A DNA stretch of 64,000 bases from Bradyrhizobium barranii subsp. barranii (GCF_017565645.3 NZ_CP086136.1:9779501-9843500), one strand, 5' to 3'. Numbered from the stretch's first letter, positions 26,401 through 34,156 are shown. A program made the numbers and translations. The notes: generated by a model not told the origin, from the letters alone.

Positions 26401-27613
26401 CACACCCGCCCGGATCGCGATTCTCAAGTTTCTCGCATCCGAGGCCGCGACCTCGCTCGACAATGCCCGTCTGTACCGGGAGCTTCAGGAGCGGGAGTCG
26501 CGGATCCGCCGGCTGGTCGAGGCCAACATCATCGGGATCTTCATCTTCGATCACACCCCCGACATTCTCGATGCCAACGACGCGTTCCTGAAGACCATGG
26601 GATATGATCGCGAGGATCTCGCCGCAGGCCGGTTGCGCTGGGCAGATCTGACGCCGCCCGAATGGCAGGAGCGCACCGACCGCGCCCGGGCCGAATTGAA
26701 GGCGACGCGGGTTGTCCACCCGTTCGAAAAGGCGTTCTTCCGCAAGGACGGCAGCCGGGTGCCGGTGCTGACCGGCGGAGCCTTGTTCGACGACGAGCAG
26801 GAGCAAGGCGTTGCCTTCGTGCTGGATCTCAGCGAGCGCAAGCGCGCCGAAACCGAGGCACGCGAGAACGAGCAGCGTTACCGCGAGGCTCAGATGGAGC
26901 TGGCCCACGCCAACCGCGTGGCGGTGATGGGACAGCTGACGGCGTCGATCGCCCACGAGGTCAATCAGCCGAACACCGCCGTCATCGCCAGCGCACAAGC
27001 GGCCTTGAGCTGGCTCGATCACCAACCACCGGCACTGGAGCAGACGCGCAGGGCGCTGACACGCGCCATCGAGAACGGCATTCGCTCCAGCGAGGTCATT
27101 GAGCGAATCCGGGATCTCGTCAAAAAATCACCGCCCAAACGGGATGCCCTGGCGATCAACAACGTCATCGGCCAAGTCATCGAACTCACGCAGGCCGAAG
27201 CAGCGCGGCACGATGTGTCGATCCAGACGGTATTCGCCGATCGTCTGCCCAAGGTCATCGGGGATCGCGTCGAGCTGCAGCAGGTCACGCTCAACCTGAT
27301 CCTGAACGCCATCGAGGCCATGAGCGAGACAACGGGGGGCAAGCGCGAGCTGTTGATCCAGACCGCGAGAGCGGATGCCGAGAGCATACGCGTATCGATC
27401 ACGGATTCGGGACCGGGCTTGTCGACGGAGGGCCTCGCGCGGCTGTTCGAACCCTTCTACACGACCAAGTCGGGCGGCCTCGGTGTCGGACTGTCGATAT
27501 GCCGCTCGATCATCATTGCGCATGGCGGCAGGCTCTGGGCGACTGCAAACGAACCGCGCGGAGCCGTCTTCCAGTTCACTGTTCCGATCGATGACGGCTT
27601 TACGGTTGGTTGA
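23474..27613 (+). CDS. ATPase-GAF-PAS-histidine kinase piece of the broken trifunctional kinase
   Basis: The open frame of 1379 codons covers Walker B onward, a long helical region (about residues 100-800), GAF (about 830-1000), PAS (1010-1130), HisKA with phosphoacceptor in SIAHEVNQPN, and HATPase (NLILNAIEAM, DSGPGLS, GVGLSI). Its real frame starts near 23400. If translated from an internal start it could still make an active kinase module lacking the N-terminal sensor. A cognate FixJ-type regulator is not adjacent; the one at 13686 is a candidate. Confidence 0.75.
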   Translation: MLFFDDLQWLDVATLDLIAFLLNRSDLQNLLLIAAYRRKDVDVKHPLAQRLVEIRASRKRVREIDLAPLTSAAVEEFTADALHCEPAYAMPLAQLIYEKTNGNPFFLTQFLRALAEEELLAFDHDRRQWHWDLERIKEKSYAENVARLMVGKLSGLRDETRRALLELACLGNSAEIAMLCLVHGASEQTLHADLRDATRLELVRRLKSSYAFVHDRVQEAAYALQPDQDRRTTLHLRIGLVLAAQLTPDETNERVYIVANQLNRGIAALTNGAEREQVIAVNLAAGRRARNATAYHAAATYLEIARELLGEEGHPRCSRDAFAIGLLHAECKFLLGELNTAEAELTVLSQSCSDIQASAEVARLQAQLYTTAGQLERAVDVCLAFLRRTGIDWSPHPSRSEVDEDRRRLRSLTEKLSDEQLHALPPMTDPDHRATMGVLADLLTPAFLTDRNLSDTMLLEATRLTLQHGTSPEACYPLTAIFGVLASNSTDAELGFRLSQFGAALADRQPQTGLSGRALLVFGLHVTPWILPIRSGRPFIRRALAICLTTGDLAFAAYSHRGLISVDLFCGDPLMDVCSRAERSLAFAEGLGVRLAAEGLIRQRDLAQSLMGRNGRNDFESPAALQPSDASEPISAFFYYATQIQIEVIAGRDDVAIALAARAEALSWCARSYSDFTEYRFYTALAHAGAYHASRPEDRERRLNDLREHHRKLTVWSNRCPANYAARQKLVAAELARIEGRELEAEQLYEESIRLAQESGCAQIEAIAAERAAGFYEARGIRTVVLSYLTKARDCYARWGAEAKVSQLEKLHPGLRERGSALSAAGTIGAPVEQLDLATVLKVSEAVSGEIVLEKLTETLLRSAIEHAGAERGVLILPRGSELRIRADAVTGGGSITLDLADSPISAAEVPMSIVLYTARTQESVVLDDASTSSAFGGDEYIQKKHVRSALCVPLVKQGRAVAFLYLENNLASRVFTPARIAILKFLASEAATSLDNARLYRELQERESRIRRLVEANIIGIFIFDHTPDILDANDAFLKTMGYDREDLAAGRLRWADLTPPEWQERTDRARAELKATRVVHPFEKAFFRKDGSRVPVLTGGALFDDEQEQGVAFVLDLSERKRAETEARENEQRYREAQMELAHANRVAVMGQLTASIAHEVNQPNTAVIASAQAALSWLDHQPPALEQTRRALTRAIENGIRSSEVIERIRDLVKKSPPKRDALAINNVIGQVIELTQAEAARHDVSIQTVFADRLPKVIGDRVELQQVTLNLILNAIEAMSETTGGKRELLIQTARADAESIRVSITDSGPGLSTEGLARLFEPFYTTKSGGLGVGLSICRSIIIAHGGRLWATANEPRGAVFQFTVPIDDGFTVG

Positions 27614-27629
27614 ATCATCTCGGCTGGCG

Positions 27630-27658
27630 TCATCACACCACAAAATTGGTGGGATGAC
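27630..27658 (+). terminator. hairpin after the giant kinase gene
   Basis: Arms TCATCACACCA and TGGTGGGATGA pair with one mismatch around a CAAAAT loop, about 17 nt after the stop at 27613. There is no strong T-run. It is a candidate terminator between the kinase and the DUF427 gene. Confidence 0.4.
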
Positions 27659-27774
27659 CTGTAACCAAGGCCGGGCCGCGGACGAAATATAGCCATCGGA
27701 TCGCGCCGGCGAAGCCAAGCACGGGCCGGAACAGGTCCGCCACCGACCGACGGTGCGCTGCAAGGAGAGATCAG

Positions 27775-28695
27775 TTGGGACTGTCCTGGCAACAAGGCCC
27801 GCTTTCAACGGGAGCAATCGGCCGCTTTCTCGTCCCCGAGCCGCTGCCCAAGCGAATCTTGTACGTCGAACCATTACGCCGCCGCCTCCGCGTGCGCTTT
27901 GGGGGAAGCTGGATCGCCGATAGCGAACGGGTGCTCCTGCTTTTCGAACCGGGCCGTTATCCCGTGGCCTATTTCGCGGAGGCCGATGTTTCCCCACATG
28001 TGCTGGAACGCACCGAGCACATCACTCAACACGCCGATCTTGGGCCGACGTCTTGGTACAGCGTTCGAGTCGACGAGCAACGCATCACGGCGCGCGGAGC
28101 ATGGCGGCACACCAACCTGCCCGCCCATGCAGGCGATCTGCAGGGTCTGATCGCTTTTGCCTGGCGGGCCATGGATGCCTTCTACGAGGAAGACGAACGC
28201 ATCGTGGGCCATGCCGCCGATCCCTATCACCGCATCGACATCCGCCAGACCTCTCGTAACCTCGTGGTCAACCACCAGGGCCGGGTCATCGCCGATACAA
28301 AGCAGCCGCTGGTCCTTTACGAGTCCGGCTTTGCACCCCGTTGGTATGTTCCACGTGCCGACATCGATGAGTCTGCCCTCACTCCGGTAAAGCTCCAGAC
28401 CTTCTGCCCGTACAAGGGCCTCTGCAGCTATTATTCCATCGGAGACGCGCGCCAGGCGGCATGGTCGTATCCCGACGCCTATCCCGAAGTCCGCCGCATC
28501 TCCAATTTTGTATCGTTCGAGCCGGACATCGTGACGGTCCATCTCGATGGCACGCAGCTTCGTCTCGAACCCGGCCAATTGGTGGTTCCACACGGCCCCG
28601 ATCGTAATCTTGACATCGCCGAGGTGGTCGCCGAGCCAACGCCTGGTGGCCGGCCCGCTGAAGCTGCAACCAGTCCCCTCCATCGACGCTCGTGA
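27775..28695 (+). CDS. tandem DUF427 protein (TTG start)
   Basis: 306 residues with two DUF427 units. The first has RVRFGGSWIADSERVLLLFEP and PVAYFAEADV; the second has NLVVNHQGRVIADTKQPLVLYE, WYVPRADID, TFCPYKGLCSYYSIG and AWSYPDAYPEV. The biochemical role of DUF427 is unknown. The start is a TTG at 27775 with AAGGAGAG 5 nt upstream; no ATG lies near. The gene follows the giant kinase and precedes an ICRGC protein gene in the same direction. Confidence 0.82.
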   Translation: MGLSWQQGPLSTGAIGRFLVPEPLPKRILYVEPLRRRLRVRFGGSWIADSERVLLLFEPGRYPVAYFAEADVSPHVLERTEHITQHADLGPTSWYSVRVDEQRITARGAWRHTNLPAHAGDLQGLIAFAWRAMDAFYEEDERIVGHAADPYHRIDIRQTSRNLVVNHQGRVIADTKQPLVLYESGFAPRWYVPRADIDESALTPVKLQTFCPYKGLCSYYSIGDARQAAWSYPDAYPEVRRISNFVSFEPDIVTVHLDGTQLRLEPGQLVVPHGPDRNLDIAEVVAEPTPGGRPAEAATSPLHRRS

Positions 28696-28806
28696 GACGA
28701 ACGAGCATATCTTCGAGATCGCACAGCATTCAGCGTTTCGCGTCCACGATTATTGTGGCCCTCAACGGAGCCGCTCATCCCGAGCCTCCACTACGGGAGC
28801 GCCACA

Positions 28807-29124
28807 ATGTCCCATCGTTCGAACCAGACACGCTCGATCCGCTCCGCTTTTGCGGGCCTTCTCCTGATCGGCTTGCTGTCGCCCGCACATGCCTCCGACC
28901 GGAACAGCTCTCTCGACGCCCTCCCCGATCTGCCGTCGCGGGCCGCCGCGCGTTTCGCCTCGGCCGAGCCGACGTCGCGCCTGCCCTGGCTCGCTCCGGT
29001 CGGCCACCGTCAGCCGAGCCGGGCCGATGCGCCTCAATCGGATGCTCTGTCGGCCTGGGAGCGCGAGCAGCAGCAGCGCGATCAGATGCTGGATCGCAAG
29101 CTCATCATCTGCCGCGGATGCTGA
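28807..29124 (+). CDS. small secreted protein ending in ICRGC (copy 2)
   Basis: 105 residues: a signal peptide with hydrophobic core FAGLLLIGLLSPAHA, a proline/alanine-rich middle, then a polar helix and the terminal LDRKLIICRGC. The end is nearly the same as in the protein at 18126 (LDKKLKICRGC), while the rest is unrelated. GGGAG lies 8 nt before ATG 28807. It sits between the DUF427 gene and the RclR-like regulator. The function is unknown. Confidence 0.72.
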   Translation: MSHRSNQTRSIRSAFAGLLLIGLLSPAHASDRNSSLDALPDLPSRAAARFASAEPTSRLPWLAPVGHRQPSRADAPQSDALSAWEREQQQRDQMLDRKLIICRGC

Positions 29125-29153
29125 GCTAGCCCGGCCACCTTACGCTCGCCTGC

Positions 29154-30149
29154 CTAGGCATTCTCACCAGCCGATGCCGTCTCTGCGCTCTTCGCCAGCT
29201 CCAGCTCGTCAATCGTCGCAGGCGTCTGCGCAGCCTTTCGCCATTGCGCGGGCGTGATGCCCATGTGGCTCTTGAACGCCCGCTGGAACGCCGCCTCGGA
29301 CAGATATCCGACCGCTTCAGCCACCGCTCCGGTCGAGAGCGAGGATTTCCTCAGTTCGTTCGTTGCCAGCGTCATGCGGATGTCGGTCAGCAGTTCGCTG
29401 GGCGAACGTCCGACCTTCTCCTGGAATTGACGAGCGAGTGTCGCACGCGACATGTTGGCGAGCTGCGCGAGCTCGGGCAGCGTCCATGCGCGCGCGGGCG
29501 CATTGAACATGGCCGCAACGACCGGCGCGAGGCGTGGGTGACCTGCGAGCGCAAGCAGCCCGCGTGGCGCGTCCCCGGTCTCGCTGGCGAGGCGCAGCAC
29601 GAGCGCGAACATCGCCATCGACAACGCGTTCAGCATCGCGCGGCCACCCAGCTGATCGTCTGCGGTCTCGCCGCGCATCAAGGCAACGAGACCCGCGAGC
29701 TGCCCCGCCGTGTCCCGCTCTCCGGCCTGCGCGCCGGCCCTCACGATCAGCACCGGCGGCAGATAGTTGCGCAGCAGCCGGTCGTGCGGCGGGGCGATCG
29801 AAAAATGTCCGCACAGCAGATCGAGCCGGGCGTCCGAGCCGGGATTCTCGCTGATCGTGAAGTTGAGTGACGCGCGGTTGCGGGCCTTCAGCGGCGCGGC
29901 TCCGCTGCCGTCGTGCATGACGTGCCGGGGGTTGCGCGGCAGCAGCAGAATGTCGCCGGCCTCCAGTAGCAACGGCCGGCCTCCCGCCGGATCGTCCAGC
30001 ACCGCCGAGCCTGCGAGCACCGCATGGTACGGGATCTCGTTGACCTCGCCCGGCCCCAGCTCGATCCGCCAGGGCGCGCCGTAGGAGCAGCGCAGGTCCA
30101 GACGGCCGCGCACCGGCATCATCTCAAACAGCCGGCTCAGCCAATCCAT
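29154..30149 (-). CDS. RclR-like AraC-family regulator with cupin_6 sensor domain
   Basis: 331 residues. The N-terminal domain resembles E. coli RclR as I recall it: MDWLSRLF start, GDILLLPRNPRH, and cysteines at positions 21 and 113 (LLCGHF). These fall where the HOCl-sensing Cys21 and Cys89 of RclR lie. The C-terminal AraC helix-turn-helix follows (LPELAQLANMSRATLARQFQ, GYLSEAAFQRAFKSHMG). ATG 30149 has AGAGGTG upstream; a GTG at 30158 is possible. It is divergent from the AhpD-like and DUF417 genes, its likely targets. Confidence 0.88.
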   Translation of the reverse strand: MDWLSRLFEMMPVRGRLDLRCSYGAPWRIELGPGEVNEIPYHAVLAGSAVLDDPAGGRPLLLEAGDILLLPRNPRHVMHDGSGAAPLKARNRASLNFTISENPGSDARLDLLCGHFSIAPPHDRLLRNYLPPVLIVRAGAQAGERDTAGQLAGLVALMRGETADDQLGGRAMLNALSMAMFALVLRLASETGDAPRGLLALAGHPRLAPVVAAMFNAPARAWTLPELAQLANMSRATLARQFQEKVGRSPSELLTDIRMTLATNELRKSSLSTGAVAEAVGYLSEAAFQRAFKSHMGITPAQWRKAAQTPATIDELELAKSAETASAGENA

Positions 30150-30278
30150 CGTATTCACCTCTCAGCACGTCATTTGAGACGATTGAGCATATATACAAGC
30201 CTATCAAGCATTCAACATCTCACGTCGCGACCCTACTGTCACTCCGCAATCGTTCACCACCCAACACGGAGTGCCACC

Positions 30279-30815
30279 ATGTCCCGACTTTCCGTCCCGA
30301 ACCTCGAAACTGACGCCGGCCCCTCCGGCCAGGTCTATGCCCAGATCAAGAAGGCCATCGGCAGCGTGCCGAACACCTTTGCGGCCATCGCCGCCCATGG
30401 CCCCGCTGCGCTCAAGGCCGTGCTCGCTGCCGACACTGTGCTCGCCTCCGGCGGACTGACCAAGTCCGACAAGGAGATCATCAAGCTCGTCATCAGCGAA
30501 GCCGCCGGCTGTGACTATTGTGTCGCCGCCCACAGCCATCTCGCAAAGCTCGTCGGGCTGGCGCCGGAGATCCTGAAGCAGATCCGCGATGGTCGGCCCA
30601 CCGGTGATGCCCAGCGCGATGCGCTGGTCGCTTTTGTCGACAAGCTTGCGCGCACCAGCGGCACCGTCAGCCACAAGGATTTCGTCGCGATCAAGGCCGC
30701 CGGCTACAGCGACGCGCAGCTCGTCGACATCAGCCTCGCCTTTGCCACCACCGTGTTCACCAACGTCTTCAACCGCATCAACGACACCGAGATCGACTTC
30801 CCGGCGATCGCCTAA
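30279..30815 (+). CDS. AhpD-like / carboxymuconolactone decarboxylase family protein
   Basis: 178 residues with the peroxidatic motif EAAGCDYCVAAHSH (CxxC followed by His), typical of the AhpD-type thiol peroxidase branch. ATG 30279 follows GGAG at 7 nt. It lies 45 nt before the DUF417 gene and probably forms an operon with it, under the divergent RclR-like regulator. A role in peroxide or hypochlorous acid detoxification fits the context; enzymatic specificity is not shown. Confidence 0.88.
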   Translation: MSRLSVPNLETDAGPSGQVYAQIKKAIGSVPNTFAAIAAHGPAALKAVLAADTVLASGGLTKSDKEIIKLVISEAAGCDYCVAAHSHLAKLVGLAPEILKQIRDGRPTGDAQRDALVAFVDKLARTSGTVSHKDFVAIKAAGYSDAQLVDISLAFATTVFTNVFNRINDTEIDFPAIA

Positions 30816-30860
30816 CGCGACGGCCGCCACGTCGATCATCTCACATCAGGGATCACGACC

Positions 30861-31370
30861 ATGACCATACTTGCCAACACCCACACCGCCCAAAATCCTC
30901 TCCTCAGCGCCCTGCAGGGATCCGGCCTGCTCGCGGAAGATCTCGACTACCATGTCGTCCGCGCCTCGATGGTGATCATGTTCTTCTTCTTCGGCTACCA
31001 GAAGTGGTTTCCGTACGAATTCGAACGGCTGGTCCCGTTCATCAGCAACGGCCCATTGATCTGGTGGCTCTATCCCGTGTTCGGCCATGCCGGCGCCAGC
31101 TATTTCCTCGGCGTCTCCGAATGGACCTTCGGCACGCTGCTGCTCGCGGGCTTCTGGAGCCACCGGCTTGGCGTGCTCGGCGCCCTCGGCTCGACCGGCA
31201 CCTTCATCGCGACCGTCACCATCCTTCCCTTCATGCCGGAGGGTTGGGACCTCGCCGCGGGAGGCTTCCCCGCGATGACGGGCAACGTGCCCTTCCTGAT
31301 GAAGGACGTCGTGCTGCTCGCAGTCTCCTTCTATCTGCTAAGGCAGGATCTGGTTCGTCTGACGCGGTAA
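30861..31370 (+). CDS. DUF417 (RclC/YkgB-like) membrane protein, copy 3
   Basis: 169 residues with four hydrophobic segments, very close to copy 1 at 16870: LDYHVVRASMVIMFFFFGYQ, PFISNGPLIWWLYPVFG, GSTGTFIATVTILPFMP, VPFLMKDVVLLAVSFYLL. In E. coli rclC is in the rclABC operon controlled by RclR. Here the gene stands in an equivalent place behind an RclR-like regulator and an AhpD-like gene, making it the best candidate functional RclC of the three copies. Confidence 0.9.
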   Translation: MTILANTHTAQNPLLSALQGSGLLAEDLDYHVVRASMVIMFFFFGYQKWFPYEFERLVPFISNGPLIWWLYPVFGHAGASYFLGVSEWTFGTLLLAGFWSHRLGVLGALGSTGTFIATVTILPFMPEGWDLAAGGFPAMTGNVPFLMKDVVLLAVSFYLLRQDLVRLTR

Positions 31371-31399
31371 CAGCTTGCATTCTGCCCAAGACGACGCCT

Positions 31400-31427
31400 C
31401 GCCGGCGAGCTTTCCTGCTCGCCGGCG
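31400..31427. terminator. bidirectional hairpin between convergent genes
   Basis: Perfect 11-bp arms CGCCGGCGAGC and GCTCGCCGGCG with a 6-nt loop, between the DUF417 stop (31370) and the LysR stop (31445). The position and symmetry suit a terminator for both genes, though there is no T-run. Confidence 0.5.
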
Positions 31428-31444
31428 ATGGCACGTCGCGACGA

Positions 31445-32332
31445 TCACGGCAGTGTGCCCGCAAGCAGCCGTTTTCGCAGAGCATCAATGAACGCTCTTA
31501 CACGGACAGGCATTTGCGCGCGAGTCAGGAAAACCGCCCATATCCCAAGCTCAACCGGCGCGGCATCCGCCAGAACGATGCGCTTCAACTCTCCGCGTTC
31601 AATCTGCTCGTACACATCCCAATAGGTCATCATGGCGACCCCCACGCCCGCAAGACAAGCCGCTCGAACAGCGTCGACTGTGCTGGCCGACAGCGGGCCG
31701 GCGATCCGGATCTGCTCCAATTCGCCTCCACGTACGAACGGCCAGGTCTCCATCGCATGAAGCTTGATGCAGGGGTGGCTCACCAGATCGCCCAGCGTTG
31801 CCGGTTCTCCGAAGCGAGCGGTATAGGCTGGTGATGCGCAGAGGATGTAGGGATTGTCGGCGAGCCTTGTCGCGATCATGTCGGAAGGCTTCATCGGCGC
31901 AACGCGGATCGCGACGTCGAGACCCATCGAAGCGATGTCGACGCGATCGTCGCTCAGGACAAGATTGACCCGAAGCGCCGGGTTGTCCGCGATCAGCCCG
32001 GCCACGACGGGTACGATGACCGCATGGCCGATGACGTTCGGTGCGGTGACCTTGAGCACACCTGAGAGGCCCGAGCCGGCGGACGACACGGACTCGAATG
32101 CTGAATCGCGGGCGGCTATCAGGGCGGCGGCGTGAGGCAAGAAGGCCTCGCCCTCAGGGGTGAGCGACAGTGAGCGCGTGGTCCGATGAAACAGGCGCGC
32201 GCCGAGCTCAGCTTCAAGCGCTGCGAGCCTTCGACTGACCAACATTGGCGTGGTGCCCATCTCTCGCGCCGCAGCGGACAGGCTGCCGGCGGTCACGATG
32301 CTGCGAAACAGGGCTACATCCGCGAAATCCAT
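31445..32332 (-). CDS. LysR-family transcriptional regulator
   Basis: 295 residues: an N-terminal winged helix (FADVALFRSIVTAGSLSAAA, then RRLAALEAELGARLFHRTTR) and a substrate-binding domain. ATG 32332 begins the family homology; the open frame upstream is spurious. It is divergent from the Old Yellow Enzyme gene, and a TTAT-N11-ATAA box sits directly before its start codon. Control of the reductase and of itself is likely. Confidence 0.92.
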   Translation of the reverse strand: MDFADVALFRSIVTAGSLSAAAREMGTTPMLVSRRLAALEAELGARLFHRTTRSLSLTPEGEAFLPHAAALIAARDSAFESVSSAGSGLSGVLKVTAPNVIGHAVIVPVVAGLIADNPALRVNLVLSDDRVDIASMGLDVAIRVAPMKPSDMIATRLADNPYILCASPAYTARFGEPATLGDLVSHPCIKLHAMETWPFVRGGELEQIRIAGPLSASTVDAVRAACLAGVGVAMMTYWDVYEQIERGELKRIVLADAAPVELGIWAVFLTRAQMPVRVRAFIDALRKRLLAGTLP

Positions 32333-32333
32333 T

Positions 32334-32352
32334 TTATAACGATAATCGATAA
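32334..32352. promoter_or_regulatory. LysR-type operator TTAT-N11-ATAA
   Basis: TTATAACGATAATCGATAA has the T-N11-A form with perfect 4-bp ends and an inner CGATAATCG palindrome. It lies 2 nt upstream of the LysR start codon and about 105 nt upstream of the reductase, a standard arrangement for autoregulation plus activation of the divergent gene. Confidence 0.55.
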
Positions 32353-32456
32353 AGTGCTTAGCTTCCAGCCGGACTTCTGTCGGGTCACGGCAAGCTCTAA
32401 ATCGCTCTCCAGCAAGGGAGGCCACTCCCGAAGGTAAAGACTCTGGAGATTTAATA

Positions 32457-33563
32457 ATGATGGACAGCGAAGCGAAGGCGCTTTTCACGCCAATCGATAT
32501 AAACGGCCGTGCCGCGAAGAACCGTCTTGCTGTTGCGCCAATGACGCGCATCACGGCGACCCAGGACGGCCGGGCCACCGAAACCATGACGCGATACTAC
32601 GAGCGGTTCGCGCGAGGCGGGTTTGGAACGGTCATCACCGAAGGCATCTACACAGACCAGGCGTTCTCGCAGGGCTACGTCCATCAACCCGGCATGACCG
32701 ACGAAGTGCAGGCCATGGCCTGGAAGCCGGTCGTCAACGGCATCAAGTCGCACGGAGCGGTGGCCATCGCCCAGATGATGCATGCCGGAGCGATCAGTCA
32801 AGGCAATCGCTTTCGCGACAGCACGGTGGGGCCGTCTGCCATTCAGCCCAAGGGCGAGCAGATGACATTCTATCACGGAAAGGACCGCTACGTGCTGCCG
32901 GCAGCCATCACGGAAGAGCAGATCGCCGACGCCATCGCCGGCTTCGCGGGCTCGGCTGCGCGAGCGATCCAGGTCGCCGGGTTCGACGCCATCGAGATTC
33001 ACGGCGCCAACGGCTACTTGCTCGACCAGTTCCTGACCGACTACGCCAACAGCAGAACCGATCGCTGGGGCGGCGCCACGGAGAACCGCGTGCGGCTAAT
33101 CGTGGAAACCTTCAAGGCGGTGCGCGCGAAGGTCGGGAGCGCGGTGCCGGTCGGCGTCCGCATCTCGCAAGGCAAGGTGAACGACTATCATCACAAATGG
33201 GCGGGTGCGGAGCGTGACGCCGAAATCATCTTCGGCAGCCTCGGCGATGCCGGCGCCGACTTCGTCCATGTGACCGAGTTTGAGGCGTGGAAGCCCGCTT
33301 TCGCCAAGGACGGCCCGTCATTGATGCGCCTCGCCAAGCGCTACGCCCCCAAAGCGACGATTTTCGCCAATGGCAGCCTGCATAACATCGAGCAGGCGGT
33401 GGCTGCGCTCGACGATGGCGCCGATGTCGTCACGATAGGCCGTGGGGCCTTGGCGAACCCCGACCTGCCCAAGCGTCTGTTGGACCGCAGCTCTCTGGAT
33501 GAATTTGACCCTGCGATCCTCGGCCCCATCGCCGACATCAAGGACACGGAACTGATGATGTGA
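32457..33563 (+). CDS. Old Yellow Enzyme family alkene reductase
   Basis: 368 residues of the OYE FMN barrel: NRLAVAPMTRITATQDGRAT, QMMHAGAISQGN, the signature GFDAIEIHGANGYLLDQFL with the active-site His/Asn pair, and NGSLHNIEQAVAALDDGADV near the end. These enzymes reduce activated alkenes with NAD(P)H. GGAG precedes the tandem ATGs at 32457/32460. It is divergently paired with the LysR gene, which probably responds to an electrophile. Confidence 0.92.
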   Translation: MMDSEAKALFTPIDINGRAAKNRLAVAPMTRITATQDGRATETMTRYYERFARGGFGTVITEGIYTDQAFSQGYVHQPGMTDEVQAMAWKPVVNGIKSHGAVAIAQMMHAGAISQGNRFRDSTVGPSAIQPKGEQMTFYHGKDRYVLPAAITEEQIADAIAGFAGSAARAIQVAGFDAIEIHGANGYLLDQFLTDYANSRTDRWGGATENRVRLIVETFKAVRAKVGSAVPVGVRISQGKVNDYHHKWAGAERDAEIIFGSLGDAGADFVHVTEFEAWKPAFAKDGPSLMRLAKRYAPKATIFANGSLHNIEQAVAALDDGADVVTIGRGALANPDLPKRLLDRSSLDEFDPAILGPIADIKDTELMM

Positions 33564-33632
33564 GCGCGTCCCGCGACGTCGATGCCGAGGGCCGATGCAC
33601 TGAAGATGGTGCACGCATCGAAAGGAACGATC

Positions 33633-33815
33633 ATGACGGACGCGATCTCCGATGCCTCGGTGGCGTTGTCGCTCATGCTGGAAGCATTGCGCATGCTCGA
33701 TGGGCCCGAGCATTCGAAGGCTGCGGCCCACCTTCGAGCGGCCATCGAGGAGCTATCGCCTCACACCGCGCAACAGTTGCTTCCACCTCTCGGTAAGGCT
33801 CCGAGCAGGTCCTAA
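33633..33815 (+). CDS. small hypothetical protein, 60 aa
   Basis: 60 residues, acidic and helical (DASVALSLMLEALRMLDGPE, then AAHLRAAIEEL). AAAGGAACG lies just upstream of ATG 33633, which supports translation. There is no signal or cysteine. I recognise no family; the pattern resembles small helical proteins predicted in rhizobial genomes. It follows the alkene reductase by 69 nt. Confidence 0.5.
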   Translation: MTDAISDASVALSLMLEALRMLDGPEHSKAAAHLRAAIEELSPHTAQQLLPPLGKAPSRS

Positions 33816-34156
33816 GTCGTCGTCGGGGGTGTGACCGCAACGATCTCATCATCGTTTCGGCACCGCTCATCTCACCGCACGACCCGTGAAGACGGCAAGG
33901 CCGTGATGGTCGAGACCACCGGTGATTTCATAAAAAGACTTCTGATATAGTTCTAATGAATTTTAAAATTCGTTCTGGATGACGACTCGCTATCGAAGAT
34001 ATGACTTGCAACAAATATCTGCAATTACACAGTTATATTATTTTCTTCGATCACGACAAAGCGAACCAATCCCACGCGTTCTTTGATGTGTTTTTATAAA
34101 AACGCATTTTATATAGAGACGCACAATAGTCGGATGCAACCGAAAGGATCAATGGC
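33816..34156. promoter_or_regulatory. AT-rich gene-free region with two perfect palindromes
   Basis: This 341-nt gap is strikingly AT-rich beside GC-rich genes. It contains GAATTTTAAAATTC (33958-33971) and GTTTTTATAAAAAC (34092-34105), both perfect 14-bp palindromes, and several TATA-like stretches. No coding frame is convincing. It is the upstream region of the monooxygenase-like gene at 34157 and probably contains its promoter and operators, or a binding site for an H-NS/MucR-type protein. Confidence 0.5.

Larger units (their letters stand above)
22090..27613 (+). pseudogene. trifunctional Ser/Thr kinase - ATPase - sensor histidine kinase, frameshifted
   Basis: The whole gene would encode about 1840 residues: a protein-kinase domain, an AAA_16 ATPase (Walker A GPSGIGKS, Walker B LVLFFDDLQWLD), a helical repeat region, GAF, PAS, HisKA and HATPase. 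It is broken twice. At about 23073-23086 a GAGTT tandem duplication (5 bp) brings a stop after GTPELS; one copy would give TPELILVSG. At about 23392 a run of six C needs a seventh to continue into PPQDAQRRFQLVV. The start 22090 has GGAG 9 nt upstream. Either real decay or assembly error. Confidence 0.75.

Noticed and set aside
27775..28695. 269-codon minus frame opposite the DUF427 gene
   Set aside because: The plus strand has two clear DUF427 units and a good ribosome-binding site; the minus frame has no motif.
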